The notes under the pieces are model-generated. The model worked only from the letters and a program-made list of their open reading frames with translations. It did not search any database and was not told the DNA's origin. Position numbers and translations under genes: made by a program. This document shows positions 1 through 11,328 of a stretch of 64,000 nucleotides of DNA, piece by piece. The DNA is from Azolla caroliniana (Eukaryota; Polypodiophyta). The first letter of the stretch is position 1; each line of letters begins with the position of its first letter. The stretch lies in contig JBHGNT010000007.1 in NCBI GenBank assembly GCA_043228905.1, forward strand, positions 19,654,001 through 19,718,000, given 5' to 3'.

Positions 1-1767
1 ATCACATGCCTTCGCAAGTGCTTTCACGATCGGGCTATGTCCTCGTTCGATTTTCCCGTTGGCCTTCGGATTGTATGCCGTTGTCAGCGTTAACCGAACT
101 CCGTGCTTGGCAAAGAATCCCCTAGCTTTGTCCGAGTCGAGTTCTCCCCGGTCCGCAATCACTTGTCCTACGCACCCGTACCTGCAAAATACTTCCTCCA
201 AAAGAATTGGCATACCACGGAACACGTTTTCCTCTGAAGCGCTCGACCTTCTACTTGATTCGTGAGATCTTCCCGAGCTAATATCAAGTATTTCTTTTGT
301 CCGATCCCGGTCGGCATGGCCACTCTGTCGACCATCCACTTGAAGTTGATTGTCGGTGAGAATGTCGGATGTAACTCATCTCGATGTCGAACCCCGAAGT
401 AGACTTGACATTTCTCGCAGCTTTCCGTGAACTCCGCGACATCTTTGTACATTTTCTTCCACCAATATGTTTGCTTGATCTTCACAAATGTTGCCCATGT
501 TCCTCGGTGTCCAGCCCAAATCGGATTCGTGAAACTCGGACATTATCCGGTTTCGTTGCTCTTTTGTCCTGACTACTCGAAGTGGTATACCATCCGGTCT
601 TTTCGGCGCCCTCCATATTAATCCGTTTTCCAAGAAGAACTTTTGGACTTGCCTCTTCTTCCTTCGGATCTCGACTCTTCTTCCTTTATCGTTTGTTGAA
701 TGCTCGGCCTCTTGTAACATCTTTCCGATCATCAAGCTTTCTCCCTCGTATTCTTCTTCACGGAATTCTCGGATTACGTTCACTCGGCATATGTGCTCCG
801 ACGCGAAGTAGTCTTCGGAAACTTCTTCATTATCTGATTCGGTTATGTCGTCTCTGAACCGAGCCCTTGATAACATATCCGCTACCGCGTTGTCCTTCCC
901 CGAGATGTGTCGAACCTCCGGATTAAGCGACTTGACATATGCAACCCACCTTAGCATAGCTACATCCGTTATCGTACAACACCGCATCATCCCGAGTATC
1001 GGAAGACAATCCGTCTCGATCACCACTTCGGCTCCAATCAAATAATCCCGATCCGATTTTATCGCCGACATGACTCCCCACAGTTCTCTTTTGACTTTGC
1101 ATATCCACGTTGCCTTTCATTGAGAACCTTTGCTCCGAATCGGATCGGATACTGAGAACCATCCGAGTCGGCTTGATTGATGACCCACCCGATACCGTTT
1201 GGACTTGTATCAACCGTTACTATGATCGGTCGGTCGTAGCTCAGCTTCTTAAGTGCTTCCGCCCTCCGAAGTGTCTTCTTCAATTTTTTCATGGCTTTGG
1301 TGTGTTCCGGTTTCCATTCGAATTTCTTACCTTTCCGCAACAAGTGGTAGAGAGGGTCCGCTATATGTGCATAATGCGGAATCCATATGTGATAGAATGC
1401 ACATGCACCGAGAAACCTTCAGACTTCGGATGTTGACTCGCATACTTCCTCCATAGCTTGAATCGCATCGACCTTTGTTGGTGACGGTCTTCGGCCATAG
1501 GGCCCACATAGATGTCCGACCACCAATATTTCTTCTTGCTCGAATGCCGATTTCTCCCTGGAAAGTGTTAGGTGCACATCTTCTAGCTTTCGCAACACTT
1601 TCTCGCAATCATGAATATGGTCGATCACGAACTTTCGGCATCCCCGATCATCCATAGTCTCATCTTTTTCTTCTACCGTGCATCCTTTCATCGGAACATC
1701 ATCGAGGAACGGCATCGTTATCTCCGGAATGCAGTCTCGAAGCACCTTGTTCATCGTGTTCATCATA
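1..1767 (-). pseudogene. Ty3/gypsy G1 pol, 3' portion (RT end, RNase H, integrase start), broken
   Basis: Minus-strand remains of a gypsy polyprotein read in several frames. 1419-1766 holds the RT part after the insertion site, with a degenerate active site (FLDDVPM, where YVDD would be expected). 1059-1343 is the RNase H start (TVDTSPNGIGWV). 376-1071 continues RNase H into the short spacer containing GKDNAVADMLSR. 168-485 has the integrase zinc-binding tail (CEKCQVYFGVRH) and the start of the catalytic core (NFKWMVDRVAMP). The frame changes several times, so no full protein can be made. The remainder of integrase lies to the left of the window. The same element continues at 13944-17791, after the nested copia elements. 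Domain order INT after RNase H (gypsy type) is clear; the exact subfamily is not. Confidence 0.85.
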
Positions 1768-2497
1768 TGACATTCTTTTCATACACAGAAAACGGGAAAT
1801 AGAACACGACACAAAGAGGAAGACAAATACACAGGAGGTTTACGTGGAAAACCCCAAACTAGGGGAAAAAACCACGGCAACCCACGGGCTACAAACTGTC
1901 ACTATGTAAGAATGTACAAAACAGTGAGTTCACGGAGGCAACGACCTCGTGCTCACGATCTTCGCCACAGGCGGCGGTTACAACAAAGGCAACGACCTCG
2001 TCTTTCTCTCTCTCTCTGTACAGTTGCGCACTCTCTCTTCTTCTTGCACCAACAAGAAAATTAACAACAACATATAAGTTTGCCCTAAGTCATATTTATA
2101 CTAATATGACTTTTCGGCTATTTACAAATGTAGCCATGATGGGCTCTCAGAAACATATTTACTAATATGTCTCTTCCTCTGGTTCATACCGGGTCTGCAC
2201 CATCCGGCTCTTCGTAGTCGGGTACTCCTCATCCGGTTCGTACTGGGCCTGCACCATCCAATTCATACCGGGTCTGCATCATCCGGCTCTCCGTAGCCGG
2301 GTACTCCTCATCCGGTTCATACCGGGTCTGCATCATCCGGCTCTCCGTAGCCGGGTACTCCTCATCCGGTTCATACCGGTCCTGTATCATCCGGCTCTCC
2401 GTAGCCGGGTACTCCTCATACCGTTTAGGCCTCGGCCGAGTTTGTTCGTCGGCACTGTTCTTCTCCCTTCCCATCTGGAGGGACCTGTCTCCCAATA
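1768..2497 (-). repeat. Copia A1 3' LTR (5'-truncated copy relative to its partner)
   Basis: Matches 13150-13943 from ATTCTTTTCATAC onward. On the minus strand it begins TATTGGGAGACAGG next to a purine tract (the usual copy reads TGTTGGGAGACAGG). It contains about five CCGG-rich direct repeats (2190-2440), the TATA-adjacent dyads (about 2090-2185) and a CT-rich tract. The first ~55 bases of the partner LTR, as read on the plus strand, are absent. Confidence 0.85.
2190..2440 (-). repeat. CCGG-rich U3 tandem repeats, copia A1 3' LTR
   Basis: About five direct repeats of roughly 54-57 bp, each containing CATCCGGCTCTCCGTAGCC and GGGTACTCCTCATCCGG with small variations. They lie in the first part of the LTR as read on the element strand (U3). 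Confidence 0.85.
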
Positions 2498-2507
2498 AAC
2501 TCCCTCT

Positions 2508-4619
2508 TCACTCCGGCATGGGGTGTCTTACCAGTCCGATTCTCTTCCGGCATGCATCCAGCTTGTCGGGTGTCAGCACTTTGCTCAGCATATCTGACCC
2601 GTTCTCGGCCGTGTGGATCTTCATCAGTGCGAACTCCTGGTCATCTACTCTTTCCCGGATCCAGTGATACCTCCGCTGGATATGTTTCGTCCGGGAATGG
2701 TAGGCCGCATTTTTAGCAAGGTGGATGGCACTTTGACTGTCGCAATAGAGTCGGTATTCCTCTTGCCGTATACCGAGCTCTCCGATGAAGTCCTTCATCC
2801 ATAAAATTTCCTTGCCGGCTTTCCATAGCCGCCATGTACTCCGCCTCCGTGGTTAACAATGCAACCGTCTTCTGTAGCCTCGACTGCCACGAAACAGCTC
2901 CCCCTGCATATGTCATTACATACCCGGATGTAGACCGGTTGGTATCCACATCAGCCGACATATCCGAATCGGTCAAATCGTCCAGTTGAGGTTTTCCGGA
3001 GCCGAATCGAAGACACATATTTGAAGTGCCCTTCAAATACCGGAGTATACATTTGACTGCGTTCCAGTGCTCCTTGCCGGGATTACTCATGAACAGGCTC
3101 ACCACTCCGACTGCGTGTCCAATATCCGGTCGGGTACAAACCATTGCCACATCAAGCTCCCGACGGCAGAGGCATATGGAATCTTCATCATATCTGCCTT
3201 CTCTCCTCTTGTCTTCGGGCTTTGCTTGCCGGACAACTTGCAGTTTGCCGGAAGTGTCGATCCGACCGGTTTTGCTTCTGACATGTTGAACCGGTGAAAC
3301 ACCTTTGTCACATACTTCTCCTGTGACAGGCATAATTGCTTCACTGATCGGTCCCGAATGATGTGCATCCCCAACATCTGTCTTGCCGGACCCAAGTCTT
3401 TCATTGACAAGGTCCAGTTGAGAGCCTTCTTCAGCATCCGTATTTTGCCTTGGTCTTGTCCGACGATCAACATGTCATCCACGTACAGGAGGAGTATCAG
3501 GAAGTCCCCTCCTTCGAACTTCTTCACAAACATGCAGTGATCGGCCTGCGTCTTGTGGTACCCTTGATCAGTCATGAAGGAGTCGAACTTCCGGTACCAT
3601 TGCCGGAGAGCCTGCTTCAGTCCGTACAGGCTCTTCTTCAACCGGCATACCAAGTGCTCCTTCCCTTTCTCCACAAATCCTTCCGGTCGCTGCATGTAGA
3701 TCTCCTCTTCGAGGTTGCCGTGAAGGAATGCCATCTTCACGTCCAGCTGCTCTACCTCGAGGTCCATGCTTGCTGCTATACTCAGCACCGTCCGGATGGA
3801 GGTCATCTTTACTACCGGGGCAAATATCTCGTCGAAGTCCACGCCCTTCTTCTGTTGGAACCCCTTCACCACGACCCTGGCTTTGTATCTCGGGGGGTTG
3901 CCGGCATCTCCCGGTTTCAACTTGTACACCCACTTGTTTCGGAGTGCCCGCTTTCCTTTCGGCAACTCCACCAATTCGTACGTATGGTTCTCATGCAGGG
4001 AATCCATCTCATCCTGCATGACACTTAACCATTTGCGGCTGTGGGTGTCTTCCTTCACTTCTTCAAAGCTTTCCGGCTCCCCCTCAACGGTCAGCAACAC
4101 ATGCTCTACATCCGGAAATCTCCGGGGGGGCCTTCTCTCTCTAAGAGGATATCTCCGTCTTCGGGCTTCGGTAACCGGCTCCTCCATTTGCTCTTCATCC
4201 GAATCCGATTCGGAGTCTTGGCCGGTTCCGGTCTCAGATTCCTCTACCTCTTCATCTGCCGATTCGGTATCCTCACCGTAACCGGTTGGTTCCTCGAGTG
4301 CTAACCGGTCTCTTGCCGGTTGGGTCTGCTCATCGTAGAGTCTATCCTTACCGGTCGACTCGGAGTTCATTATCTTCTTCTCTGACTCCCAGTCGGCGAG
4401 CGTCTTGTCCTCCATGAAGATAATATCTCGACTCCGGAATACCTTCTTGTCGACCGGGTCCCACAGTCGGTAGCCGAACTCATCGTCACCGTAACCGAGG
4501 AATATGCATGGCCGGGTCTTTGGATCTAGCTTTCCTCTCCGATCCTTAGCTACATGCACGTACGCAAGACACCCGAACGCCTTCAGATGCCGGTAGGATA
4601 CTTCCTTACCGGTCCACAC
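2508..4619 (-). pseudogene. Copia A1 pol: RT-RNase H segment, frameshifted
   Basis: Read from 4619 leftward: integrase C-terminal GKEVSYRHLKAFGC region, acidic linker, RT (NKWVYKLKPGDAG, VDFDEIFAPVVKM, LLYVDDMLIV), then RNase H (TDSDMSADVDTNRS, TEAEYMAAM) and the C-terminal RRYHWIRERVDD segment ending in a stop at 2508-2510. Frames break near 3150 (after AVGSLM) and near 2820 (after EYMAAM). The RT YVDDM motif is intact at about 3474-3488, but the ORF is not. The left end abuts the polypurine tract and 3' LTR. Copia identity is certain; the segment is dead. Confidence 0.9.
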
Positions 4620-5973
4620 TCTCTATGGCGTGTCTCCGTCCAAGGGTACTGAGGGTGATCTATTAATCAAATATGTCGCCGCCGACAATGCCTCAGCCCA
4701 AAACTTCTTGGGTAGTTTTGCATGCGCTAGCATTCTCCGGACCCTCTCCATTATGGTCCGGTTCATCCTCTCGGCCAGTCCGTTTAGTTCCGGCGTCTTC
4801 GGCACGGTAAATTCGAGCCGGATTCCCTTCGAGCGGCAGTACTCCTCGAGGAATGCCATCTTCACGTCCAGCTGCTCTACCTCGAGGTCCATGCTTGCTG
4901 CTATACTCAGCACCGTCCGGATGGAGGTCATCTTTACTACCGGGGCAAATATCTCGTCGAAGTCCACGCCCTTCTTCTGTTGGAACCCCTTCACCACGAT
5001 CCTGGCTTTGTATCTCGGGGGGTTGCCGGCATCTCCCGGTTTCAACTTGTACACCCACTTGTTTCGGAGTGCCCGCTTTCCTTTCGGCAACTCCACCAAT
5101 TCGTACGTATGGTTCTCATGCAGGGAATCCATCTCATCCTGCATGACACTTAACCATTTGCGGCTGTGGGTGTCTTCCTTCACTTCTTCAAAGCTTTCCG
5201 GCTCCCCCTCAACGGTCAGCAACACATGCTCTACATCCGGAAATCTCCGGGGGGGCCTTCTCTCTCTAAGAGGATATCTCCGTCTTCGGGCTTCGGTAAC
5301 CGGCTCCTCCATTTGCTCTTCATCCGAATCCGATTCGGAGTCTTGGCCGGTTCCGGTCTCAGATTCCTCTACCTCTTCATCTGCCGATTCGGTATCCTCA
5401 CCGTAACCGGTTGGTTCCTCGAGTGCTAACCGGTCTCTTGCCGGTTGGGTCTGCTCATCGTAGAGTCTATCCTTACCGGTCGACTCGGAGTTCATTATCT
5501 TCTTCTCTGACTCCCAATCGGCGAGCGTCTTGTCCTCCATGAAGATAATATCTCGACTCCGGAATACCTTCTTGTCGACCGGGTCCCACAGTCGGTAGCC
5601 GAACTCATCGTCACCGTAACCGAGGAATATGCATGGCCGGGTCTTTGGATCTAGCTTTCCTCTCCGATCCTTAGCTACATGCACGTACGCAAGACACCCG
5701 AACGCCTTCAGATGCCGGTAGGACACTTCCTTACCGGTCCACACTCTCTGTGGCGTGTCTCCGTCCAAGGGTACTGAGGGTGATCTATTAATCAAATATG
5801 TCGCCGCCGACAATGCCTCAGCCCAAAACTTCTTGGGTAGTTTTGCATGCGCTAGCATTCTCCGGACCCTCTCCATTATGGTCCGGTTCATCCTCTCGGC
5901 CAGTCCGTTTAGTTCCGGCGTCTTCGGCACGGTAAATTCGAGCCGGATTCCCTTCGAGCGGCAGTACTCCTCG
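3724..5973 (-). repeat. 1,125-bp tandem duplication inside copia A1 pol
   Basis: Two adjacent, nearly identical units (about 3724-4848 and 4849-5973); GAATGCCATCTTC starts at 3726 and again at 4851, an offset of exactly 1,125 bases. Each unit runs from mid-integrase to the first part of RT. 1,125 is divisible by three, so the duplication keeps frame and creates an INT-RT-INT-RT order. The inner copy carries a nonsense TAG (plus-strand CTA at about 4622-4624) where the other unit has CAG. Confidence 0.93.
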
Positions 5974-6338
5974 AACTGCCCCCGGTATTCTCCTTCGTTG
6001 TCTCCTCGAACCGCCTTCAGCTTCCGGCGGGTTTCTCTTTCCAGTCTCGCGTGGAGCTCTTTGAAGACGGATAACACCTGATCCTTCGTCTTCAATGGTG
6101 TGGCCCACAGCTTCCGACTGTGGTCATCTATGAACGTCACGAAGTACTGCGCTCCGGCATGTGACATCGTGTCTACCTGACACACATCCGTATGCACCAA
6201 CTCCAGTGGTGCATTACGTCTCATCGGTGGCCTTGGTCGGAAGGAGGTCTGGTTCTGCTTACCGGCTAGACAATCAGTGCACTTCTCTAAGTGCACGTTC
6301 TTCATTGGAATGAGGTTGTCGTCGGCAAGCCTCTTCAT
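4623..6338 (-). pseudogene. Copia A1 pol: integrase plus duplicated integrase/RT fusion ORF
   Basis: Open for 571 codons. From its right end it encodes the integrase zinc-binding tail (CTDCLAGKQNQTSF), the catalytic core (VHTDVCQVDTM, FIDDHSRKLWATPL, a DNEGEY region, ELNGLAERMNR with the third acidic position), a variable acidic linker rich in Glu, and RT as far as EQLDVKMAFL. At that point the sequence jumps back to integrase (EEYCRSKGIRLEF) because of the 1,125-bp tandem duplication, and ends at a TAG just before VWTGKEVSYRH. A normal copia pol would continue into YVDD; here only the second unit leads there. Confidence 0.88.
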
Positions 6339-6341
6339 CCC

Positions 6342-6753
6342 CTACTCGCTCATATGACATAGCCTCTTGTGCCACAGCTCACCGACAGTGTCGGATGCCA
6401 CGTTCACTTCTTCCGGACATAACCAAGCATTCATCAGGTACAACGTGTTTACCTTCCGGGCCCGAGCCACAATCAGGCTCCCTTTGCTGAACTTCATGAC
6501 ACCATTCCGGATGCTACCCGTGTAGCCTTCATCATCTAGCCGACCGGCTGATATCAGGTTCAGACGAACTTCCGGAATGTGTCGGACATCCTTCAGCAGC
6601 AACTTGCATCCGGTTGGTGTTGTCAGCCACACGTCTCCTATGCAGATAATTCGGCATATACCTTCATTCCCAATCCGGACACAGCCATGGTCACCGGCTG
6701 AGTAGGATGCGAAGCATTTCCGGTCCAGGGTAAGGTGGAACGACGCTCCGGAG
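6342..6753 (-). pseudogene. Copia A1 protease / start of integrase, left of the B1 insertion
   Basis: Minus strand: VDSGASFHLTLDRKCF (the retropepsin DSG active site), then the conserved tail of copia proteases (CKLLLKDVRHIPEVRLNLIS, DDEGYTG) and the GELWHKRLCHMSE start of the integrase zinc domain. A TAG at 6340-6342 separates it from the integrase ORF. The upstream gag half lies at 12150-13070, beyond copia B1; the WVVD/VDS codons flank the insertion. Confidence 0.88.
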
Positions 6754-6758
6754 TCTAC

Positions 6759-6844
6759 TGTTGGAGAGACAAGGCCGTCAATGCGGAAGATCAGGAAGCA
6801 TTCGATTCTAGTTGAAACCTGCGTATGACAGTTTCTGAGATTGT

Positions 6845-6878
<34 letters not shown>

Positions 6879-7062
6879 ACAAAAGAGTCTTTCTATTAGA
6901 TAGAAACAATAATACAACCAACCTTACAAAAAGGTTACTAGGTCACTTTATATAGTGACAGACTTAGGGCAACTACCATTTATGCTAATTACACAAATGG
7001 CCCAAACTTGAGCTATACAAAAGGATAGTGTGAATACGTCCATTATACACTTGTATTCGACA
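6759..7062 (-). repeat. Copia B1 3' LTR (full length)
   Basis: 304 bp, plus-strand TGTTGGAGAGAC ... TATTCGACA, i.e. TG...CA on the element strand (TGTCGAATACAAG ... TCTCCAACA). It holds a (GA)n tract at about 6849-6877, a CCTTAC/AAGG hairpin at 6920-6936 and a TATA box inside a perfect dyad (GTCACTTTATATAGTGAC, 6942-6959). A G-rich polypurine tract (plus CTCCCCC, 7062-7068) abuts it. Confidence 0.95.
6942..6959 (-). promoter_or_regulatory. TATA box embedded in an 18-bp dyad, copia B LTR
   Basis: GTCACTTTATATAGTGAC; on the element strand TATATAAAG begins near 6954. The outer six bases on each side are perfectly complementary. The same sequence is in the B2 LTR at about 59073-59090. Promoter role is inferred from motif and position. 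Confidence 0.6.
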
Positions 7063-7256
7063 CTCCCCCGTAATGGGCGTATACATGGGTTATCTAAGAT
7101 TACAGGTATAAACCTAGGTTCTCGGACATATCAGTTTTTGTTTGAGTCGGCAGGGTCCGAAGGCAGAAGACCGAACTGGTCGGGTCGGAAGAGTTGAAGC
7201 CGATCATTAAGGAACTGATGTCGGTTGTCTGAAACCATCCTGCGCTGTGTCCGGCT

Positions 7257-10200
7257 CTAACCGGACTGGTTTGTCGTTACGCCCATCTGATGCCGAAGAG
7301 ACCGAAAGCGGTCTGCCGAAAGACACTTGGTCATTCCATCTGCGACATTGTCGGTTGTGGATATTTTCTCTAGACCGATTTTCCCTGAAATGACGCAGTC
7401 CCGAACGAAGTGATATCGAACGTCGATATGTTTGGAGGCGTTGTGGTGAACCGGATTTTTCGACAGGGCAACAGCACCTTGACTGTCGCTATAGACAACT
7501 GGGGCCGAGTCATGGTCGACTTGCCGAAACGTGTGCGCCAGCCGGCCGAGCCACAAAGCTTCTTTTGCAGCGTCGGACGCAGCTACATATTCTGCTTCGG
7601 TCGTTGAGGTCGCTGTGCACTCCTGAAGTTTCGACTTCCACGAAATTGCTCCATTGCCGAATTTGAAGCAGTATCCGGTTGTTGATTTCCGACTGTCTAT
7701 ACAGCCGGCGAAATCCGAGTCGGTGTAACCGACTACGCCTGAGGTTGAGTTCGGACCGAAAAGAATGCCGTGGTCTTTTGTGCCAGCCAGATATCTGAAC
7801 ACATGCTTGACTGCGTTCCAATGCGATCGGCCAGGATTGTGCATAAATCTGCTAACGACTCCTACGGCATGAGAGATATCAGGCCGTGTCGCGACCATCA
7901 GGTACATAAGGGAGCCGACTGCCGGTGCATACGGTACCGACTTCATATCTTCCCCCTCCGGACCGGATGTCGGGCAGTCTCGCTGAGAGAGCCGAAGATT
8001 CATGGGGAGCGGGGTTGAAGCAGATTTGGCTGATTGCATGTTGAAGCGTTCCAAGACACGTCCGATATAGTCGGTCTGAGACAAAAAAAGATGTCGTTTA
8101 TCGCGGTGCCGACTAATCTTCATGCCAAGTATGTGTCGTGCCGGACCGAGGTCCTTCATGGCAAACTTCAACCGCAATTGCCGAATGAGATCGGCAAGTT
8201 CGCCTGCGTGGCGTCCAGAAATTAGCATGTCGTCCACGTAAATGATGAGGAAGATGGGTGATCCATCTTGAGCTGTGTTGGTAAAAAGACAATGGTCCTC
8301 ATCGCTTTTTGAGAAGCCGATCGATTGGATGAAGTCGTCGAACTTCTTGTACCATTGTCGCGGTGCCTGTTTGAGGCCGTATAGACTCTTCCTGAGTCGG
8401 CAGACTAGATGTTCTTGGCCAGTTGCCACGAAGCCTTTTGGCTGCTCCATATAAATTTCCTCTTCAAGATCACCATGGAGGAAGACTGTTTTGACATCTA
8501 GCTGAATCAGCTCCAAGTTGTCGGCTGCCACTACGCCGAGTAGAAAACGAAGGGTTGTCATTTTCACCACTGGTGAAAAAATCTCGTCGAAGTCGACGCC
8601 ATATTCTTGTCGGAAGCCCTTCGCAACTAATCTGGCCTTGTACTTTGGGGTGGTCGAATCAGACGTCTCTTTTAGTCGATAGACCCACTTGCAAGGAAGA
8701 GCACGTCGATTCTTAGGTAATTCGACCAGGTCCCAAGTCTTGTTTGCCCGAATGGAGTGCATTTCCGACTCCATCGCCAGATGCCAGGTGGCTGAATCGA
8801 CAGATGTCGATGCTTCTTCGTAAGACGTCGGTTCGCCGGCGTCGGTGAAGAAAATTCCAGGAGAATACCTCTCCGGAGGTTGCGACAGTCTCTCGGATCG
8901 TCGAGGTATGATTGGACTGGTCGTATCGGGTATCGAGGTCGGATGGTCCGGAAGCGAGTTATTCTGCTGTGCCGAGTCGGAGTTGTCCGAGTCGGTAGTG
9001 TAAGGTTCAGCTACCCGTGAAGCTGACCGTGTGTTAAGAGCGGGGCCTTCTTGAAGGGTCGGCACATCGGAAAATGTTACCCTTCGGACTTCGATCGGTG
9101 TTTCGACTGATGGAGTCATAGCCGACTCGTTGAACACAACGTCCGAACTTCGAACGATTTGTCTGCGTTCGGGGTCCCAGAGTCGGTATCCCATTTCGCC
9201 GTCTGATCCATATCCAAGGAAAATGCATTTCCTGGACCGAGGTGCAAGTTTTCGGCGATCATCTTTCGGAATAAGGGCGTACGCCTCGCATCCAAAGATC
9301 CTCAGCTTGTCGTAATTCGGCTTACTGCCGATCCATAGTTCCTGAGGAATTTGAAGTCCTAGAGGTCTACTTGGCGACATATTGATTATGTGTACTGCCG
9401 TGAGTAGAGCCTCTGCCCAAAAGCCATCCGACAGTCTGGAGTGTTGGAGCATGGAAACTATCCGTTCTTGGATTGTCCGATTCATGCGTTCTGCAATCCC
9501 GTTTTGCTCCGGACTGTGTGGTGCCGTAAATTCACGTCGGATGCCGCGTTGTCGGCAAAATTTGACGAATTCTTCGGATTTGAACTCTCCCCCATTGTCG
9601 GTCCGAAAGCATTTCAGTTTTCGGTCAGTTTGATTTTCCACCATAGCGAGCCAATCGGAGAAGATCGAGAAGACACGATCTTTGGTGCGAATTGGATAAG
9701 CCCACACCTTTCGAGTCGAATCGTCAATAAAACTGACGAAGTAAGAGGCACCGCCGAGAGACTGATGCGGCATTGGGCCACAGACGTCCGAGTGGACTAA
9801 ATCGAGAGGTCTCGTTTCTCTTGGTGCTGATGTCGGGTGTGATGCGGCTGCCTGTTTGCCATACTGGCAATGTTCGCAGAATTGATGGTCCGAGAAGGAG
9901 AGTTTAGGGATGTATCCGGCTCTAGATAGGTGCGTAATGCCGGCCTTGCTGAGGTGTCCTAATCTTTTGTGCCATAGTGATGACACAGGAATATCCACCA
10001 AAAACAGGTTACCCTCTCTGAGCGTAACATGTAACGGATACAGTGAGTGTATCTTGGGTCCTCTAGCAAGCAGGAGGTTCCCCCTGTGGAGTGTCCACCC
10101 TCCCGAAGAAAAACCGGCACGAATGCCGTCTTCATCTAGTTGTCCGACTGAGATCAATGGCCTTGAGAGCTCGGGTACATGTCGGACATTGTGAAGTACA

Positions 10201-11288
10201 AGTGTAGAGCCACCTGCAAGGTTGAGCTCTACTATGCCGATTCCAATGATGTCGCAGTGTTGCGAGTTGCCGACTCGAACTGAGTCGGAGTGACGGATCG
10301 TATATTGCCGAAATTGGGATCGATGAGGAGTCACGTGAAATGACGCACCCGAATCTAAGAGCCATGTGCTCGATTCTTCAGTCGTGAGCAGAACTTCTGA
10401 TCCGACTGGATTTTCGATTGATAGTATATTCGGGTCGTTTGGTAGCACGTCAGCTGAGAAGCTGACGTAATTGATCTCCTCATGCCGGCCACTCTTCTTG
10501 TCTGATTTCTGAGACTTGTCATTCTTGTTCTTGAGTGCGCGGCAGTCGGCTTTGATGTGTCCGGGTTTCTTGCAATAGTTGCAGATTCGGTTATCCCGTG
10601 ACTGGCTCCGTCTTCGTTGATTGTTCGGCTGCCGTGAGGAATCTCTTCCTCGTATGTTCGATCGGTCTGTCGAACCTTGTACTACATAAGCGTCGTCTGT
10701 TGAGTCTTTGGCGAAAGACTTTCTCCGAGCTGCTTCGGTCAGGATTGCGCTCGTGACTTCAGAGTATTTAACAGCCGTGGTTGACGCGTTGCACACGGTT
10801 GTGACGAAAGTTTCCCATGATGAGGGAAGGCTGCTCATGAGTATCATTGCTCTGAGTTCATCCTCGATTGCCGTCCCCTGAGATGAGATTTGGGAGCTTA
10901 TGCTTTCGTACTCATTGAGATGTGCTTGAACCGAATCTGATTCTTTCATCCGCAAGTTGTAGAGGCGCTGGATCAGAAACATCTTCGTTGCGGCGACCTT
11001 CTTTTCGTAGGTGTCCGACAGTGTTTTCCACAGTTCGAATGCTGTCGTACACGATTGCACCGTAAAGTATACCGATTCCGATAGGTGCATCCGAATCGTG
11101 GCGTGGACGATTCTGTCCAGCTTCTGCCACTCAATTGGTTTGTATCCTTCTGGAGGTTCTTCATTTTCGATGGGATCGATTTGCCCCTTGACTATGAGAT
11201 AGTCCTGCATTTGCTCCTTCCAGAAGTTGAAGTTCGATCCATCGAACTTTCGTAGACTCATTTCTGACGAGCCGGATGTTGATGCCAT
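7257..11288 (-). CDS. Copia B1 gag-pol polyprotein, intact ORF
   Basis: 1343 codons from ATG (11286-11288) to TAG (7257-7259). Order: gag with MSLRKFDGSNFNFWKEQM near residue 10; zinc knuckle CNYCKKPGHIKADC (about 237-250); retropepsin WLLDSGASFHV (about 310); integrase zinc domain (LWHKRLGHLS ... FCEHCQYGKQ) and core (HSDVCGPM, FIDDSTRKVWAYP, DNGGEF, EQNGIAERMNR); RT (CKWVYRLKE, VDFDEIFSPVVKM, IYVDDMLISG); RNase H (GYTDSDFAGCIDS, TEAEYVAASDA). This is the complete set for Ty1/copia replication: capsid, processing, cDNA synthesis, integration. All catalytic signatures look intact. No frameshift seen. Cytoplasmic particle assembly followed by nuclear integration is known for the family. The only clear defect of the element lies outside the ORF, in its 5' LTR. 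Confidence 0.97.
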   Translation of the reverse strand: MASTSGSSEMSLRKFDGSNFNFWKEQMQDYLIVKGQIDPIENEEPPEGYKPIEWQKLDRIVHATIRMHLSESVYFTVQSCTTAFELWKTLSDTYEKKVAATKMFLIQRLYNLRMKESDSVQAHLNEYESISSQISSQGTAIEDELRAMILMSSLPSSWETFVTTVCNASTTAVKYSEVTSAILTEAARRKSFAKDSTDDAYVVQGSTDRSNIRGRDSSRQPNNQRRRSQSRDNRICNYCKKPGHIKADCRALKNKNDKSQKSDKKSGRHEEINYVSFSADVLPNDPNILSIENPVGSEVLLTTEESSTWLLDSGASFHVTPHRSQFRQYTIRHSDSVRVGNSQHCDIIGIGIVELNLAGGSTLVLHNVRHVPELSRPLISVGQLDEDGIRAGFSSGGWTLHRGNLLLARGPKIHSLYPLHVTLREGNLFLVDIPVSSLWHKRLGHLSKAGITHLSRAGYIPKLSFSDHQFCEHCQYGKQAAASHPTSAPRETRPLDLVHSDVCGPMPHQSLGGASYFVSFIDDSTRKVWAYPIRTKDRVFSIFSDWLAMVENQTDRKLKCFRTDNGGEFKSEEFVKFCRQRGIRREFTAPHSPEQNGIAERMNRTIQERIVSMLQHSRLSDGFWAEALLTAVHIINMSPSRPLGLQIPQELWIGSKPNYDKLRIFGCEAYALIPKDDRRKLAPRSRKCIFLGYGSDGEMGYRLWDPERRQIVRSSDVVFNESAMTPSVETPIEVRRVTFSDVPTLQEGPALNTRSASRVAEPYTTDSDNSDSAQQNNSLPDHPTSIPDTTSPIIPRRSERLSQPPERYSPGIFFTDAGEPTSYEEASTSVDSATWHLAMESEMHSIRANKTWDLVELPKNRRALPCKWVYRLKETSDSTTPKYKARLVAKGFRQEYGVDFDEIFSPVVKMTTLRFLLGVVAADNLELIQLDVKTVFLHGDLEEEIYMEQPKGFVATGQEHLVCRLRKSLYGLKQAPRQWYKKFDDFIQSIGFSKSDEDHCLFTNTAQDGSPIFLIIYVDDMLISGRHAGELADLIRQLRLKFAMKDLGPARHILGMKISRHRDKRHLFLSQTDYIGRVLERFNMQSAKSASTPLPMNLRLSQRDCPTSGPEGEDMKSVPYAPAVGSLMYLMVATRPDISHAVGVVSRFMHNPGRSHWNAVKHVFRYLAGTKDHGILFGPNSTSGVVGYTDSDFAGCIDSRKSTTGYCFKFGNGAISWKSKLQECTATSTTEAEYVAASDAAKEALWLGRLAHTFRQVDHDSAPVVYSDSQGAVALSKNPVHHNASKHIDVRYHFVRDCVISGKIGLEKISTTDNVADGMTKCLSADRFRSLRHQMGVTTNQSG

Positions 11289-11328
11289 CAAATTTGGTTT
11301 CGGTTGACGAAGCTCGGTTCGGAGTTGA

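Noticed and set aside
59-265. Short plus-strand ORFs across 1-1800 as host genes
   Set aside because: They are antisense to clear gypsy pol domains on the minus strand and have no domains of their own.
3450-5406. Long plus-strand ORFs over copia A1 pol
   Set aside because: Mirror image of RT/integrase codons; the same antisense ORFs recur in other copia copies because of codon composition.
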